64,000 nt of DNA from the NCBI GenBank assembly GCA_936450465.1, contig OW388299.1, positions 42,109,548 through 42,173,547 on the forward strand, given 5' to 3'. Under the pieces are notes generated by a model. The model was given only the letters and a program-made list of their open reading frames with translations. It was not told the DNA's origin and did no database searches. Every line of letters begins with the position of its first letter. Within the stretch, counting starts at the first letter, position 1. The DNA comes from Gibbula magus. Lineage: Eukaryota > Mollusca > Gastropoda > Trochida > Trochidae. The position numbers were made by a program, and so were the translations under genes. Shown here one piece after another: positions 1 to 11,010 of this stretch.

Positions 1-59
1 ATTCTAATATTAAACCCACTTTCTGTATAGAACCATACCTATTTATTATCATATTAACT

Positions 60-172
60 TACAATGTAAACTTTATTTAATCTTCTCTCTAATGTTTGTC
101 TGTTTTTGTATTTAACTTGTATTTTGTACGTGGGCCTAAGGCCTTTTAGTGAAATAAATAAATTGATTTGAA
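60..172 (+). mobile_element. 3' end of a non-LTR retrotransposon (fragment)
   Basis: A T-rich stretch leads into TGTACGTGGGCCTAAGGCCT and then AATAAATAAATTGATTTGA. The same GGCC(T/G)..AGGCCTT core followed by an A/T-rich simple tail occurs inverted at about 18046-18095, where it lies beyond a recognisable retrotransposon C-terminus. The fragment is therefore read as the 3' UTR and tail of a severely 5'-truncated LINE. No coding sequence remains. Confidence 0.45.
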
Positions 173-903
173 TTATAAATTACGAAACAACAAAAAAAAC
201 AAGAAAAACATATATATCATTCAGAGCCAATCGAACCCCCATGCACACACACTAGAAGTTTTCTTTTAAGCAAAAACAAAATATTACAGAAGTATAATTT
301 TCAAAAGGTTTTCATAAAGCGCCTATTTTCAACGAAATCCTATGTAATTGTTTTTTTTTTTCAAGTGTCTGTTTTTCTATAGATCTGGAAGTAGAATACA
401 AAATCATTTTCTTTTAAGTTGTAGAGAATAAACAATTAAGTTAATATGTCTATTTAATTTACCTGGAAACTAAAATATATACTTTTAGAAATTACATATT
501 CATGATGTTAAAATACTTGACATAAGTTGCACGTTTTTCTAATATCATATATTAGGCATGTTTTCGATTCAATCTTTTAAAATTTATTTAAGTCAAGTAA
601 TTATTATGACTTTTCCGCACCGTAATGAAATCTAGGCTTTTCAATAAATATTTAAGTGTCAATTTGAGAAGTGTCGAGATTCAATTTGATTCGCAGATGA
701 ACTATATGTCGGTTAATTACCATTTGATGTAGTTAATTTAACCAACTTTGAGAACAGTGACTGTATTATATCTTCCGCGATCACAATGAGAATCTATACT
801 AGACTCTCAGATATCTAATTTAATTGTATTGTTAAAATTATCTCAAAATCAATATACATTTACTACCAGACCACTTTAAACGAATAAGTCAAGGACTATG
901 TAC
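173..903. other. AT-rich spacer, nothing recognised
   Basis: No ORF of note, no inverted repeat and no copy elsewhere in the window was recognised here. Confidence 0.5.
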
Positions 904-1401
904 TTAAAGGTACATCCATAGTGTTTGATAAAATTGTATTTGTCTTTAAAACGTTCCAACTCACCATATGTGGTGTTTACAGTACAAATAAATTCACTGA
1001 GCTTGCATATTCATCCCCAATCGCAAAATATATCATAATTACTAGTTTCCAATTAAAATCGAGTAACATCATTATGCGTGTGTAGAAATCGAAACTGCAC
1101 GCCCCATTTACATGCACAGTAGTTATATGACCTAATAAATATTATCAAACAAAATTTGTCATTTTGCCGTATTTTGTCGTTGAAAATAAGATTCTAAAAT
1201 TACGTTTGACTCATAGGCGCGTGTCAATCGCGATGCTTTGTCCGGTTTTCGATTAGAAATCACTACCTTTACCTTCATATCGTCAATATATTAAGTCCCC
1301 TATCATCAAAAATCGGTAACAGTAGGTTCTTCTCGATAAAGTAACATATTTTATAACATTTGGAATATGTGACCCTAACAATTCAATGGATGTACCTTTA
1401 A
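904..1401. mobile_element. TTAA-flanked MITE, family M2, copy 1
   Basis: The ends are inverted repeats: AAAGGTACATCCAT at the left and ATGGATGTACCTTT at the right, bounded by TTAA at 904-907 and 1398-1401. The body is about 490 bp and has no ORF. A second full copy lies inverted at 16333-16830 with the same ends and the same TTAA boundaries. TTAA target choice is typical of piggyBac-like elements, but no transposase is present, so the superfamily is inferred from the target site only. Confidence 0.8.
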
Positions 1402-1917
1402 GGTGTGCAGGACATTGTTCCCTTTTCCAAAAACGGGTCTTTTCACTCAAAGAAAATCACATTGATTTTCCTTGATGTCGCATGGAGTGTTTTAAATCGT
1501 TGGTTATAATGTGGAATTATTAATTCATATATTAAATTCTAGGTAGAAGTTATATTTGATTGTGTTGGTTTTACGTTATTGTTGACCTCGGTCGATGCAT
1601 AATACTGAGAACAATGGTAACATTTCAGATATATCACATCATGATGCATTATATCTTAAACAATTGTTTCTCTGATGGATCACACAACAAAATCTATATA
1701 CATGTAAATGATAAAGAGCACTTTCCGTTCGTACTGAAGCACAAACATTATAGAAAATGTTTATCTTTGAACTTTTATGAAACTAAATGCAAGTGGAAAT
1801 GATTTTATCTTCATTGCAATACTTTCTTTTCGTTTCCAGAAAAAAATGCACTGCATATTTATGTATGTATTATTTTCGTATAGTATGTGGACATTTTGCT
1901 CCTCTCCCGGAAAATAG
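1402..1917. other. AT-rich spacer, nothing recognised
   Basis: Only short overlapping ORFs on both strands occur here, with no domain-like sequence. Confidence 0.4.
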
Positions 1918-2065
1918 AGGTTATCATGCTTGTGTGTTTTGGGATGGTCAATATCCTGCATTAGGAAAAAACATTGTATTTTGCGAGCCTTGGCGAGCTA
2001 AATACATTGTGTTTATTCCTAATGCAGGATATTTACCATTCCAAAACACACGAGCATGATAACTT
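1918..2065. repeat. Large hairpin (foldback) with GCGAG loop
   Basis: Arms 1918-1981 and 2000-2065 are inverted copies of about 64 bp with only a few mismatches and a 2-base indel. The 18-base loop at 1982-1999 contains GCGAGCCTTGGCGAGC, i.e. GCGAGC repeated directly. Short ORFs crossing the arms are by-products of the palindrome. See the finding on hairpins sharing this loop pattern. Confidence 0.9.
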
Positions 2066-3026
2066 CTTGATCATACAATGTCTTTCTTCATTCATTTTGC
2101 GCAAAACAGCATGACAACATTAATAATTAAGTTGAACTTAACTGTAACTACGCGTATTGATATATGCAAATGAACTGCTTGCTATTCCCACAGTAAAATG
2201 ACACAAAACAACGCCTCCTAAATGATGCTTTCAGTGAAAATAATTGTTATTTTTGGCATAATCATAATATTCAATGTTTTTAATATGTTGTCAAATAATA
2301 CATATTAAAGGTGAGGGCAGCGAATTCGAACTCGCGTCCTTTCGTGTAATCATGAGTGTAGGGGAGTCCATCTTGAAGGAGCGAGAGTTGCTTCCCTTCC
2401 GCCCGGTTGCAAATGGCGACTCACACATCACACGGAGAGCTAAACTGAATGTTAGGCAGCGAATTCTAAAATCCCCTTTTCAAAAGTCGCATTATGGAAC
2501 AGTGAAGATTGACGTTCGATAAATGAATGTGACTCAAACTGCCTTTGTTACCTGTGACGTCATTAACAAAAGAAGTTCCGTCACTTGACCCATGTATAGT
2601 AATTTGCATCTTTATCCGTATATGATCCCAACGGATACCGAAAATATCCGTAGCCTTTATCCTACCGAGAACACCACCCATTGTATGATAAAACAAATTC
2701 TATCTGTGGCCACAAGACGGTTTTAGATGCATCTAACAATGACCCTATTGATAATGATTCATAGCGTATTTGCATATTTTCAATTGTTCATATCAAATTA
2801 GGCACAGTGTTAAGCATGCTTAGATAAGATCTACGACTAAAAAGGCAATCAATATTTACTGTTACTTTATTACTGTAATTTGTAATCCATCATTCATTTC
2901 ATTGCAATTTCAGCATTTCTCTTTATGGATTTTCAAATGTAAACTACATGTAGGTTTGAGTTACAAACTGTGGTGAGTCTACCTGGAAGATGAGTAACAC
3001 GTTTACTACAACATTTCATTTGAGTA
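2066..3026. other. Spacer with a possible SINE fragment
   Basis: Around 2312-2350 the minus strand reads GAGTTCGAATTCGC, resembling a pol III B box, so a decayed tRNA-derived SINE is possible. A 12-base direct repeat (GGCAGCGAATTC) occurs near 2317 and 2455 and could be a target duplication or chance. Nothing else was recognised up to the MITE at 3027. Confidence 0.3.
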
Positions 3027-3390
3027 TTAAAGGGACAATAACACGTTTTTTTCGCTCTAATAAGTCGATGAAATGAATTTGAAAAATGATGTCACCAATA
3101 TTAAAACACTCTTCTCTCTTCATAAAATCAAGTGAAAAAATGAGTGTTCAGCGTTCTGTAAAGCGATGAGAATCATTGTTGTAATTCGAAATAATAAATT
3201 GTGTTCACAATAAAATGGCCGCCATGCAATTTTTGCTTTATATGTACCCTCGGTATTACCACTACGGATTTTTGGTTTATGTAATAAGATGTTTTACCCT
3301 TTAAAATTGATTTAAATGACATAAACTATCATTATAAATGGAAAATTTGAAAAAATATATTTTTCAAAAAACGTGCTACAGCCCCTTTAA
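3027..3390. mobile_element. TTAA-flanked MITE, family M1, copy 1
   Basis: The terminal inverted repeats are AGGGACAATAACACGTTTTT at the left and its diverged complement AAAACGTGCTACAGCCCCT at the right, between TTAA at 3027-3030 and 3387-3390. The element is about 356 bp and non-coding. Copies lie at 6236-6597 (inverted) and 36217-36574. All carry the inner phrase CACAATAAAATGGCCGCCAT or a close variant. Confidence 0.85.
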
Positions 3391-3757
3391 GTTAAATAGG
3401 TTGGGTTTTTTTAAACTGACGCACGAATCATCATGATCACATTTTTATAACATTAACGAGAGAATCTAAGACTTTAAGAGCTAAGGTTTGATTAATATTT
3501 CTTTTAACGTTTTCAATAAATTTCTCCTAATTTGTAAAACAAATATCAAATGGATCCAATTTTATTGGATGTTTCTTGTCAGTATTGTATTTTTGTGATC
3601 GTGTAACCGTAATTAAATCATCTAGTTGCTTAAATGTGCAAATGAAACACTATCTCAATGCTTGTATATTTGAATTCAATATCAAATACCTCCTCATCCA
3701 GTTTATAATTCCACTTACAGTTCAAGCCTGTCACGAGTTTAGCGCAAATCGTTTGCT
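3391..3757. other. AT-rich spacer, nothing recognised
   Basis: No repeat partner or convincing ORF was seen. Confidence 0.4.
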
Positions 3758-4549
3758 TTAAGGGACTGCGACCAGGGTAGTTTGGGTGAATTTCAAGAAA
3801 ATAAATACAATACTTATTTTTGTGTAATTATGCTAAATTACATTAAGTTTTATTTGGCTTTAATACTTGCCGAATCACCACAATTGCTGACATATAGAAC
3901 GTAATTGCACATTCATACCCATTCACCAAATATATAATTATTAATTATTTTCAATTAAAATTGTGCAACAGAAAGTGCAGAAACCACGTCTTATTTACAA
4001 CCACAGTAGTTATATGACTTATTAAACATTACAAACCATAATCTGTCCATTTGTCTGTTATTGATAAATTACCAAAATTACGTTTGACTGATTGATTTGG
4101 GCCAGCTGCAGTACGCTGTCAACCTTTATATTGGATGTGCAGTATAACGAAAAGAGGTGAGGTGAGTTGGGGGTTGGGGCTGCTAGTATTACAGCAGGGA
4201 CAAAGCCCACAACGCCATGTGGCTATGCATTGCGGTGAAACCTGCGAGCATCCGTTGGAACTAGCGAACCATGGGTGGTACTACACTGAAATTCAGTTCA
4301 GCATTGCACCCAAACCTTACTGCGGTTCTCTACTGCAGACAAAGTTGCCGTACCCCTGGCGGGATTCGAAGCGCGGACCTCTTGATCCGAAGCTGAACGC
4401 GCTAACCACTGCGCTATCCCGCCCCCTTATAAAGAAAAGAATGAACTAGCTTTAAAATGTTACCTTTCACTAACAGTCAGTACATCTTGATAATATAACA
4501 TTTATAACATTTAACTTTATGTGATTCCAACAACTTTATGTCCCTTTAA
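3758..4549. mobile_element. TTAA-flanked element (M2-related) split by a SINE
   Basis: It starts TTAA-GGGACTGCGACC and ends TATGTCCC-TTTAAT. Inner segments such as AGTTATATGACTTATTAAAC and AAATTACGTTTGACT match the M2 copies at 908-1397 and 16337-16826, so this is a diverged relative. A SINE fills about 4130-4430, between the inner parts of the element, showing that the SINE arrived later. Confidence 0.65.
4130..4430 (-). mobile_element. tRNA-derived SINE, family S1, full copy
   Basis: On the minus strand the head reads GGGGGCGGGATAGCGCAGTG and continues with GTTAGCGCG (A box region, about 4400-4428) and then CGCTTCGAATCCCGCC (B box region, about 4355-4375), giving an internal pol III promoter. 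The body continues to about 4130 without coding potential. Diverged copies are at 14058-14240, 17205-17475, 46299-46400 and 56935-57222. It is not a functional tRNA: the acceptor stem runs straight into the SINE body. Confidence 0.8.
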
Positions 4550-5459
4550 TACCTCATAAAAAATCATTCATTTACAACATATATCGCTTTGGATCTTGTT
4601 TTGATGAGTATTAATATAATAAGTGCAGAAGTATCCTTTTCAAGCCATAAATCCTGCCTTGTCCTTTGAAGAAACCTTTTCGTGACTGATATGAATCCCA
4701 TAAAAAGTAATTATATTCCTGTTTCATAATTTAACAATTCTTAATAATGTATAAGCCGAATATTAAATTTCAAACAACATTATGCCATTTTGCAAAATTT
4801 TTGTAATAATGTTTTTACAGAAAAAATGTAATGTAATGTAATTAGAGCTCATTTATGGCATTAACATTGTTAATAGTATTGATATAAGTGATGCGTATTA
4901 CAATGTAACATGTTGCAATTTCGGTAATCCTCAGTCATATATTATTCGTACATAATGAAATCTTATCGATCTGAAAACATATGTTCTCAATTATGTACAC
5001 CTAGTTCATTCAACCTGATAATCATGGAAGATATTTCTACTAAATTGTAGTATCACCAAATGTGTTGCTAAGAGTAGAAAATATATTTCTAATTTCTGGA
5101 AAACGTTAACAAACTAACAACTTTTAATGACATATACGACATTTAACAAAACAACCCTTATACGTTAGGAGAAAATTATATGTTTTTAGAAAGTTTTAAA
5201 AAGTAATGTTTTTCCCGGAATTGACGTTTAAAAAAGGTTCATGAATACTGTTAATTAGCAATACTACATCAAAGCATGTCTAAAGCATTGAAATTAACAG
5301 AACAAGCAAAAAGATAAATAAAACAAGTTATATAGATGAGAAGGACATTCGCCTTCACATACTCAGTGAAATACTTCCGATATTTCCTACTTCATTGCAT
5401 CTTCGTCTACATGTCCTATTTGAGTTTACTTTGATTTCATACTTCCGGTTTTTAAAGAC
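4550..5459. other. AT-rich spacer, nothing recognised
   Basis: No ORF, inverted repeat or paralogous copy was noticed. Confidence 0.4.
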
Positions 5460-5625
5460 CCCCTTCCTCTATATAAAAGACATCAAGCGATTAAAACGTT
5501 TTTGTATTGAAGTATTGAAGATTTACCGTATATTCACGATAAAAGCAGATAATATCTTCAGATAGGTCTTCAAGTTTTCATTTTTTAAATTATAGTGTCG
5601 AGGATTTGGTTCAGCAAGGTACAGC
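5440..5625 (+). promoter_or_regulatory. Possible pol II core promoter and untranslated first exon
   Basis: CTTCCGG (ETS-type site) at about 5441-5447 is followed by CTATATAAAAG near 5470, a good TATA box. About 140 bases downstream lies CAGCAAG|GTACAG, which fits a splice donor. No coding exon follows that I can recognise, so this is only a candidate; in AT-rich DNA a TATA match alone is weak evidence. Confidence 0.25.
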
Positions 5626-6235
5626 ATGCATACTTTAACATCTTGCCTTCTAAGGTTTGGATGCTTTTATCCTTTGTATTGTTATATGTAAAACTTTATT
5701 TGTGATAATTAAAACATCTGTAAATCCAGTGCGTCATTTTTCCTGTCAGTTTTAAGTTTTTTTACATTTACTTCTAAAAAGGATATCAAGGAACGAAACG
5801 AAACGAAACTTCGTATATCCAGGGGTTTTATTACGAAATGCTAATTATCGGCAGAATAAGTGGTGTCTTTTGAAGAAATATTTTTAATTCATTATTGAAA
5901 TGTATTATTCCATTTGGTACAACAAGCTATTAAGGAAACGCAAACAGCTTTCTATAAGCTCAAGTGAGTGTTTGTTCCGTAACGAATACTTTGTAGGTCA
6001 GTATCATTATACTGAACAAGTAACACATAAATAAGTCCCAAATTAAATATTCACAATACTAAACACATAACAGAAACCAGGGGTAAACCATGCTTTCAAA
6101 GTAACGAGTACAATAAAACGTTATAAAATGTGTGTTTTGAAATGTATAAAACATAATAATACTAATTATAAGTATTCCATACTGAGATAACTATTTCAAA
6201 AGATATTTCAAAAAGCAATAAAAACACGTCTTCCC
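5626..6235. other. AT-rich spacer, nothing recognised
   Basis: A short (GAAAC)n-like run occurs near 5792-5809. Nothing else was recognised. Confidence 0.4.
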
Positions 6236-6597
6236 TTAATGGGGCAGTAGCACGTTTTTTGCAAATTTTATTTATTCAAATTTCCCATTTATAATGATAG
6301 TTTATGTGATTTATATTAACTTTAGAGGGTTAAACTTTGTATTACACAAATCAATTATCCGTAGTGGTGATAACGATGTTGCGTATAAGGCAAAACTTGC
6401 ATGGCGGCCATTTTATTGTGAACACATTTTATTATTTCGATTAACAAAAATGATACTCATGGCCCTACCGAGCCATGTACATTCATTTTCAATTTGATTT
6501 TCCAAAGAGAAAATAATGTTTTACTATTGGTGACATCATTTTTCAAATACATTTCATCGACTTATTTGAGCGAAAAAAACGTGCTACTGGCCCTTAA
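6236..6597. mobile_element. TTAA-flanked MITE, family M1, copy 2 (inverted)
   Basis: It is bounded by TTAA at 6236-6239 and 6594-6597 with ends TGGGGCAGTAGCACGTTTTT and AAAACGTGCTACTGGCCC. It is inverted relative to the copy at 3027-3390. A 67-residue ORF inside is not conserved in the other copies and is not called as a gene. Confidence 0.85.
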
Positions 6598-6911
6598 ACT
6601 TTATCTATGCTACATACAAAATTTGTAATAATAGATACACGTTTCATCTGAAATTTTACATAAATAGTGTACACATACATGTAAAAGAACTTCTTCCTTT
6701 GTTGCCATTGAACTGTCTTTTGGGCTTGTGGTCGTTCTGATAGGAATGAACTTTCATACAAATCATGCATAAAACACTGTTGCGTTTTTGTAGTAAAAGA
6801 CTGCAGGTTTTGGACATATAACAGTTTGGCTGGACAAGATAACAACCTAAATGTCATATGTATTTGTACACGTATGGTCATACAATTTTCTGTTTTCATC
6901 AGCAATTGGGA
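6598..6911. other. Spacer, nothing recognised
   Basis: A 111-residue minus-strand ORF (6594-6929) covers this stretch but has no recognisable motif, overlaps the end of a MITE and runs into a repeated 79-base segment, so it is not called. Confidence 0.35.
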
Positions 6912-7322
6912 CTCAAAGGCATCTGTCATATATATAAATTAGATCAATGTAACGCAAACAATATTTTCGTTTTGGAACAAGAGCACACAGTACATTAAAC
7001 AGGCACTAATGTGTATATTCTCAGGACATTTAGAAACATTGTTTGTAAAGCAATCGTCACATTCAGGAATGTGTGACAAGGGTAACTTGCAAGAGAGACA
7101 CGTGCAGCACGTGCAGCACCTGGGATGTTATGGCGACTTGCGCTAGAGACGAGCCTTCACGCTTTGGAAGCGCTAACTGTTTGTGTCGTACGTTTTACTC
7201 AAAAAAGGGGATTCTGTTTACATGACGTCAGATACCCTTAGCGCTCAAAGGCATCTGTCATATATAAAAATTAGATCAATGTAACGCAAACAATATTTTC
7301 TTTTTGGAACAAGAGCACACAG
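6912..7322. repeat. 79-base direct repeats flanking an M4-like fragment
   Basis: Positions 6912-6990 and 7244-7322 are near-identical direct repeats beginning CTCAAAGGCATCTGTCATAT. The 253 bases between them (about 7009-7246) match, in reverse complement, an inner portion (about 57597-57838) of the TTAA-flanked element M4 at 57440-58279. Confidence 0.75.
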
Positions 7323-8250
7323 TTTTGTTTACTACTAGTTTAAAAATTTATTGAAACGATTTATTAAAACTGTTTTGCCATCACAATCAAACCGGCAGTT
7401 GACATATTTGGGACATTTCTAACGAAAGGATTTTTTCCAGATATTCTACATTTAAGGATAGATGGGACGATGAAATCAAATATTTTAGAATTCGTTTATT
7501 TTTTCAAAATAGCAAGTTTATTATGTCTTTCATCCAAAGTTTTTTCGGAAGCAAAAGAGTAGATTTGATGATGGCGTCCATCCGGCGTGATCAGTGAGCA
7601 CACACATCTCTTGGACTAAATAAACAGCAGCATGCGTTTATCGGTCAAACGCAAAATATAAAAAGTTGAGTCATGGTGAAATTTATATCTCTATCAATGA
7701 ATCACGGAAGATTGCTTTAGCAAGTTACTAGACCTTTACGAGAAATTGTATCTATTTTATAACAGCATTATCTATACTAAAATGCCTCATTAATTTCAAT
7801 AAAAATGTTAACCATCCATAAAACTTGATTTTCCTCTTTTGATTTGGCTTAAACTGGCTGGCTGGGACCAACTAAACAATAAAGAGCATTCGTGTCTGAA
7901 TTTGTCGCAATAGAAAGAATCCTTTAGATCGTATTTCTGTTTTAAATAGAAGATTTATCGAGAAAATCGAGAAAAAAGAAAATTAAGTGCCCATTCGATA
8001 ACAAATTACGTCAAACATAATTCACAGAAATCTTTTAAGACCATGGAATGGAATACTTAACTCTAAGTGCCCCGTTGTTTATTACATTTCCATTGTTATT
8101 ACACAGTGTGCAATAACATATCGTACTACTTTAATCAAATTCACATTGTATCAACTCTGTCTTCATCACAACATCAACAGAAATATCGAGATATTAGATA
8201 AACAACATTAAACAAAACTTTTGATTTGTTTTTAGATTACTTGTTATATA
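7323..8250. other. AT-rich spacer, nothing recognised
   Basis: No ORF or repeat partner was found. It forms the outer flank of the DIRS element. Confidence 0.4.
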
Positions 8251-8433
8251 ATAGTACGTTTTTGATTAAATGTCATTATTTTTACTTACCGTAGACAAGT
8301 GACCTTAGCCTTATAGCCATATAACATGTAATCGACTCATTCCCACAGAAGTAATGAAACATCATTACACAGATCAATCGGAGTTACCCGCCCGTCACTA
8401 GTCCACTGGGTGGCATGACCTGTCATTCACATT
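8251..8433 (+). repeat. DIRS 3' terminal repeat (inverted copy of the 5' one)
   Basis: 8295-8433 is the reverse complement of 11273-11411. The outer 8251-8294 extension is specific to this end (TACTTACCGTAGACAAGTG) and is repeated, inverted, in the internal complementary region at 8494-8550. Confidence 0.9.
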
Positions 8434-8493
8434 ACCTAGGAGTCCCAATTAACGACGAATGCGTAAGAGGGGAGGCGGGACAGGTATGACGAC

Positions 8494-8584
8494 GGTCACT
8501 TGTCTACGGTAAGTAAAAATAATGACGTTTAATCAAAAACGTACTATTATTTAATTACTAACCTCCGACAAGTGACCTTAGCCT
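8494..8584 (-). repeat. DIRS internal complementary region
   Basis: 8494-8550 is the reverse complement of the 3' end of the element (8250-8304, about one mismatch). 8546-8584 is identical to the complement of the 5' end (11393-11431). The two end copies are abutted and overlap by a few bases (ATTAT). This is the circle-junction template known from DIRS1-like elements, and it is complete here. Confidence 0.9.
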
Positions 8585-8758
8585 GATACCACTGTAGGTG
8601 GTGGGTAGAGTTCGTCGCATAGCGGTAACTCTCAAGATTGATCTGGTGATCGGCGACCTAGCGACCGATCGTTCTAATGAGGATAATTGTCTGACCTCTC
8701 GCAGTCGACGATCCCTAATTAAAACACCACAAAACCCCGTATAACCATTCAAAACAAT

Positions 8759-9660
8759 TTATTCAATGGTTAAATATGAGCCGCTCTCAACTCGTGAGTG
8801 CTCGTTAGCGTGGATGGTTGCGTCCCCTGCCAGGGGGGCCCCCGTGGTTCGCTGCTGGGCAAAGACCTGCGCCCCTAGACGGGCTACGCCCTCCAGGTCG
8901 TCCGTGGAGACATCGCGCTGGTAATGGTTGGCGCACACCAAGCCCGACTTCCAAAAGCAGCCGGCCATGATGTCCGCCACTGACAGGTTGCTGTGTAGGG
9001 CCATAGTCACCGATATGGCCCTGATCTCATGCGGATTGGTCCGCGCCGGTGCCGGCAGTCCGGCCGCCTTGTAGGTGTCCACCACTGCCGACCTGAGATA
9101 AACTCCCAGCTGCCTCTTGTCCAACTCCTTCGAGCTCGTCTGGGAGTGGGGCAAGAAGAGCCTCCGTCTCCCTTGTCTCATCGAGCGCGTCTTCTCCACG
9201 TAGATGCGCAGAGCGCGTACCGGACAAAGGAGACGTTCTTGTTCGTCCGTCGGCTCGATAGCCGAGGAGATTTATGGCAGTGTGAAGGTCCGTCCACGCT
9301 CGTCAGCGCCCTGGTTCTTACACAGGAACTCCGGTGCCAGACCCAAGGTCGCTGACCCTCCATCTCTCACCTCAAACCTGAGCAAATCAACTTGCAGCGT
9401 GTGCAACTCTGATATTCTGGCCGCTGACCCCATCGCCACTAAGAACCCAGTTTTAATTATGAGACGCAGCAGCGTCGTGTCCGTCAGCGGCTAATAGTGC
9501 TCAGACTTGAGGTGATTCAAAACTATCGCCAGATCCCACTCTGGCGGCCTCAGTTTGTGGCGGCCATCCACGTTCCTGTACGTCCTGATGAGCTCCCCGA
9601 CCTCTGACGATCCGAGATCACCAGAGGCGGAACAAGGCGGCCCGGCGCCACGGACGACAC
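8759..9660 (-). pseudogene. Tyrosine recombinase of the DIRS element, C-terminal part, two stops
   Basis: Read continuously on the minus strand from about 9640 to the TAA at 8759, one frame gives a DIRS-type recombinase interrupted by TAG (9491-9493) and TAA (9272-9274). Visible motifs in order: PPEWDLAIVLNHL (about 9545-9505); LVAMGSAARISELHTL with the box-A arginine near 9416-9418; LLCPVRALRIYVEKT (about 9230-9190); then, in the open 146-residue part (9199-8759), HEIR (H57, R60), W83 and the nucleophile-candidate HYQRD tyrosine (Y93). All catalytic positions of the family (R, H-x-x-R, H/W, Y) are thus present. The amino-terminal core-binding part and everything upstream to gag (polymerase, RNase H) are missing. 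With two stops this copy should not make a full enzyme. It would cut and rejoin DNA circles at the insertion target. Confidence 0.88.
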
Positions 9661-10381
9661 GTGAGTGTCAAAGTCCTTCGCCGCTGTTAGGAGAAGGCGT
9701 TGGGGTGGGAAGCGGACGCTTCGCGGGTTCACCACCTCCTCCTCCTGACAGAAAGACTCGAAACGTGCCTGCTTCGAGAAGCTACACTCCTCAGCCACCT
9801 CCTGTAGGGTCAGCTGACACCAGTCAGCGATGGCCGCCATCCTCTCACCCTGATCAGGTGCCTCCACCTCTCGAAGGCCACCTGCAGCGGACAACGGAGG
9901 AACGCGAGGGGGGGAATCCCCCTCGGTTCTGTCCCCAGACTGCGAGCTTGGCGAGGGAGGCACCGACGTGTCCGATGGGGAGGGAGGCGGTGACACCAGC
10001 ATCACACGGCAAACGCGCCTGGTGGTCGGCGGCGGAGGCGGATCCTTGCGGAACGTCAAACTCCCCTGCGTCCTCGGATATGATCAAATCCGACCTCTCC
10101 GGCGACTCTCGCCTGCCTGCGGCGGCAGACGACCCCGGGGTCAGACGTCTGTTGCCCTTGCAGCGGCTCTGCGACTCGCTCTTCCGGATGGAAGAGCGGT
10201 AACGCCTGTGCTGCTCCGGGGAGAGATCCTCGCACTCCACACACCGGTTATCCTCCGGGTAAGTCTTCCTGCACAGGCGACAGACGACATGAGGGTCGTA
10301 GCTCGCCGACTTGCGTGACCCGCAGCGTCCGCAGTACGCCCGGTACGGGGCTGCTGAGTCGCAGCGAACTAAGTCCATCAC
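9550..10381 (-). pseudogene. Gag-like ORF1 of the DIRS element, probably frameshifted
   Basis: An ORF opens at 10381 (175 residues to 9854) and carries a cysteine/histidine cluster: C17, C20, H31, C34, C37, C47, C50, in the text CGRCGS...DPHVVCRLC...RCVEC. Such C/H clusters with a DPH..C..C core are typical of the first ORF of DIRS-like elements and probably bind nucleic acid. After about residue 110 (EFDVPQ) the more protein-like frame switches to the neighbouring one (10059 to 9550), which holds a proline/serine-rich stretch (VSPPPSPSDTSVPPSPSS) and an acidic-aromatic region (IADWCQLTLQEVAEECSF). I infer a one-base indel near 10040-10056. The second frame runs up to the junction with the recombinase at about 9620-9660. 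The opposite-strand 215-residue ORF (9555-10202) is a shadow of this GC-rich sequence. Confidence 0.7.
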
Positions 10382-10429
10382 CTGAGAGGCGGCAAGCGCG
10401 GCCTACATTCCAAGCGCGAGCGTTTGAAG

Positions 10430-11010
10430 ACGGCAGGTGGCAGACGGCAGACGGCAGAAGGCAAGCGTCTGTCCAACCAGCCCACGAGAACCTAGCGCCA
10501 AGCAGGCGGCAGGCGGCAGGCGGTAGACGGCAAGCGCCTGTCCAACGATCGACGCGGCAAGCGGCACGGCCTAACGCATAAGACAATCAAAGCTGTCACG
10601 CGAGGGGGTAGAGCACCCGTCCAAGCGGCCTACGGGAAAACTATCGCCTAGCAGACAGTAGGCGGCAGACGGCAGACGGCAGACGGCAGGCAGCAAGCGC
10701 CCGTCCAGACGGCCTAACGCACAAGACAGTCAAAAGCTGTCACGCGAGGGGGTAGACCACCCGTCCAAGCGGCCTACGGAAACCTATCGCCTAGCCGACG
10801 GCAGGCGGCAAGCGTCCGTCCAGACGGCCTAACGCACAAGACAGTCAAGCTGTCACGCGAGGGGGTAGACCACCCGTCCAAGCGGCCTACGGAAACCCTT
10901 TCGTCTAGCAGACGGCAGGCGACACGCAGCAAGGCGATCCAGTGAAGGCAGTAGCGCTAGCAGACGGCAAGCGCACACACAATCAAAGCTGTTACGCACG
11001 GGGGTAGAGC
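10430..11010 (-). repeat. Tandem repeats in the DIRS leader
   Basis: A unit of about 113-146 bp starting CACGCGAGGGGGTAGA(G/C)CACC and containing AAGCGGCCTACGG and CCGTCCAGACGGCCTAACGC recurs at about 10598, 10741 and 10854, with partial copies before and after. Length differences come from a nested (GGCAGAC)n run, for example 10660-10690. It lies between the 5' terminal repeat and gag, where a promoter and leader would be. Confidence 0.85.

Noticed and set aside
4350..4430. True tRNA gene
   Set aside because: The head has pol III boxes but runs into a SINE body, and several diverged copies exist; no clean acceptor stem closes it.
6594..6929. 111-residue minus-strand ORF
   Set aside because: It starts in a repeated segment and ends in a MITE terminus; no motif.
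8250..8548. Separate 299-bp MITE with 55-bp inverted ends
   Set aside because: The inverted pair 8250-8304/8494-8548 is fully explained by the DIRS terminal repeat and its internal complementary region.
9555..10202. 215-residue plus-strand ORF, the longest in the window
   Set aside because: It lies antisense to the gag-like ORF of the DIRS element in GC-rich DNA where long open frames arise by chance; the minus strand has the C/H cluster and proper element order.
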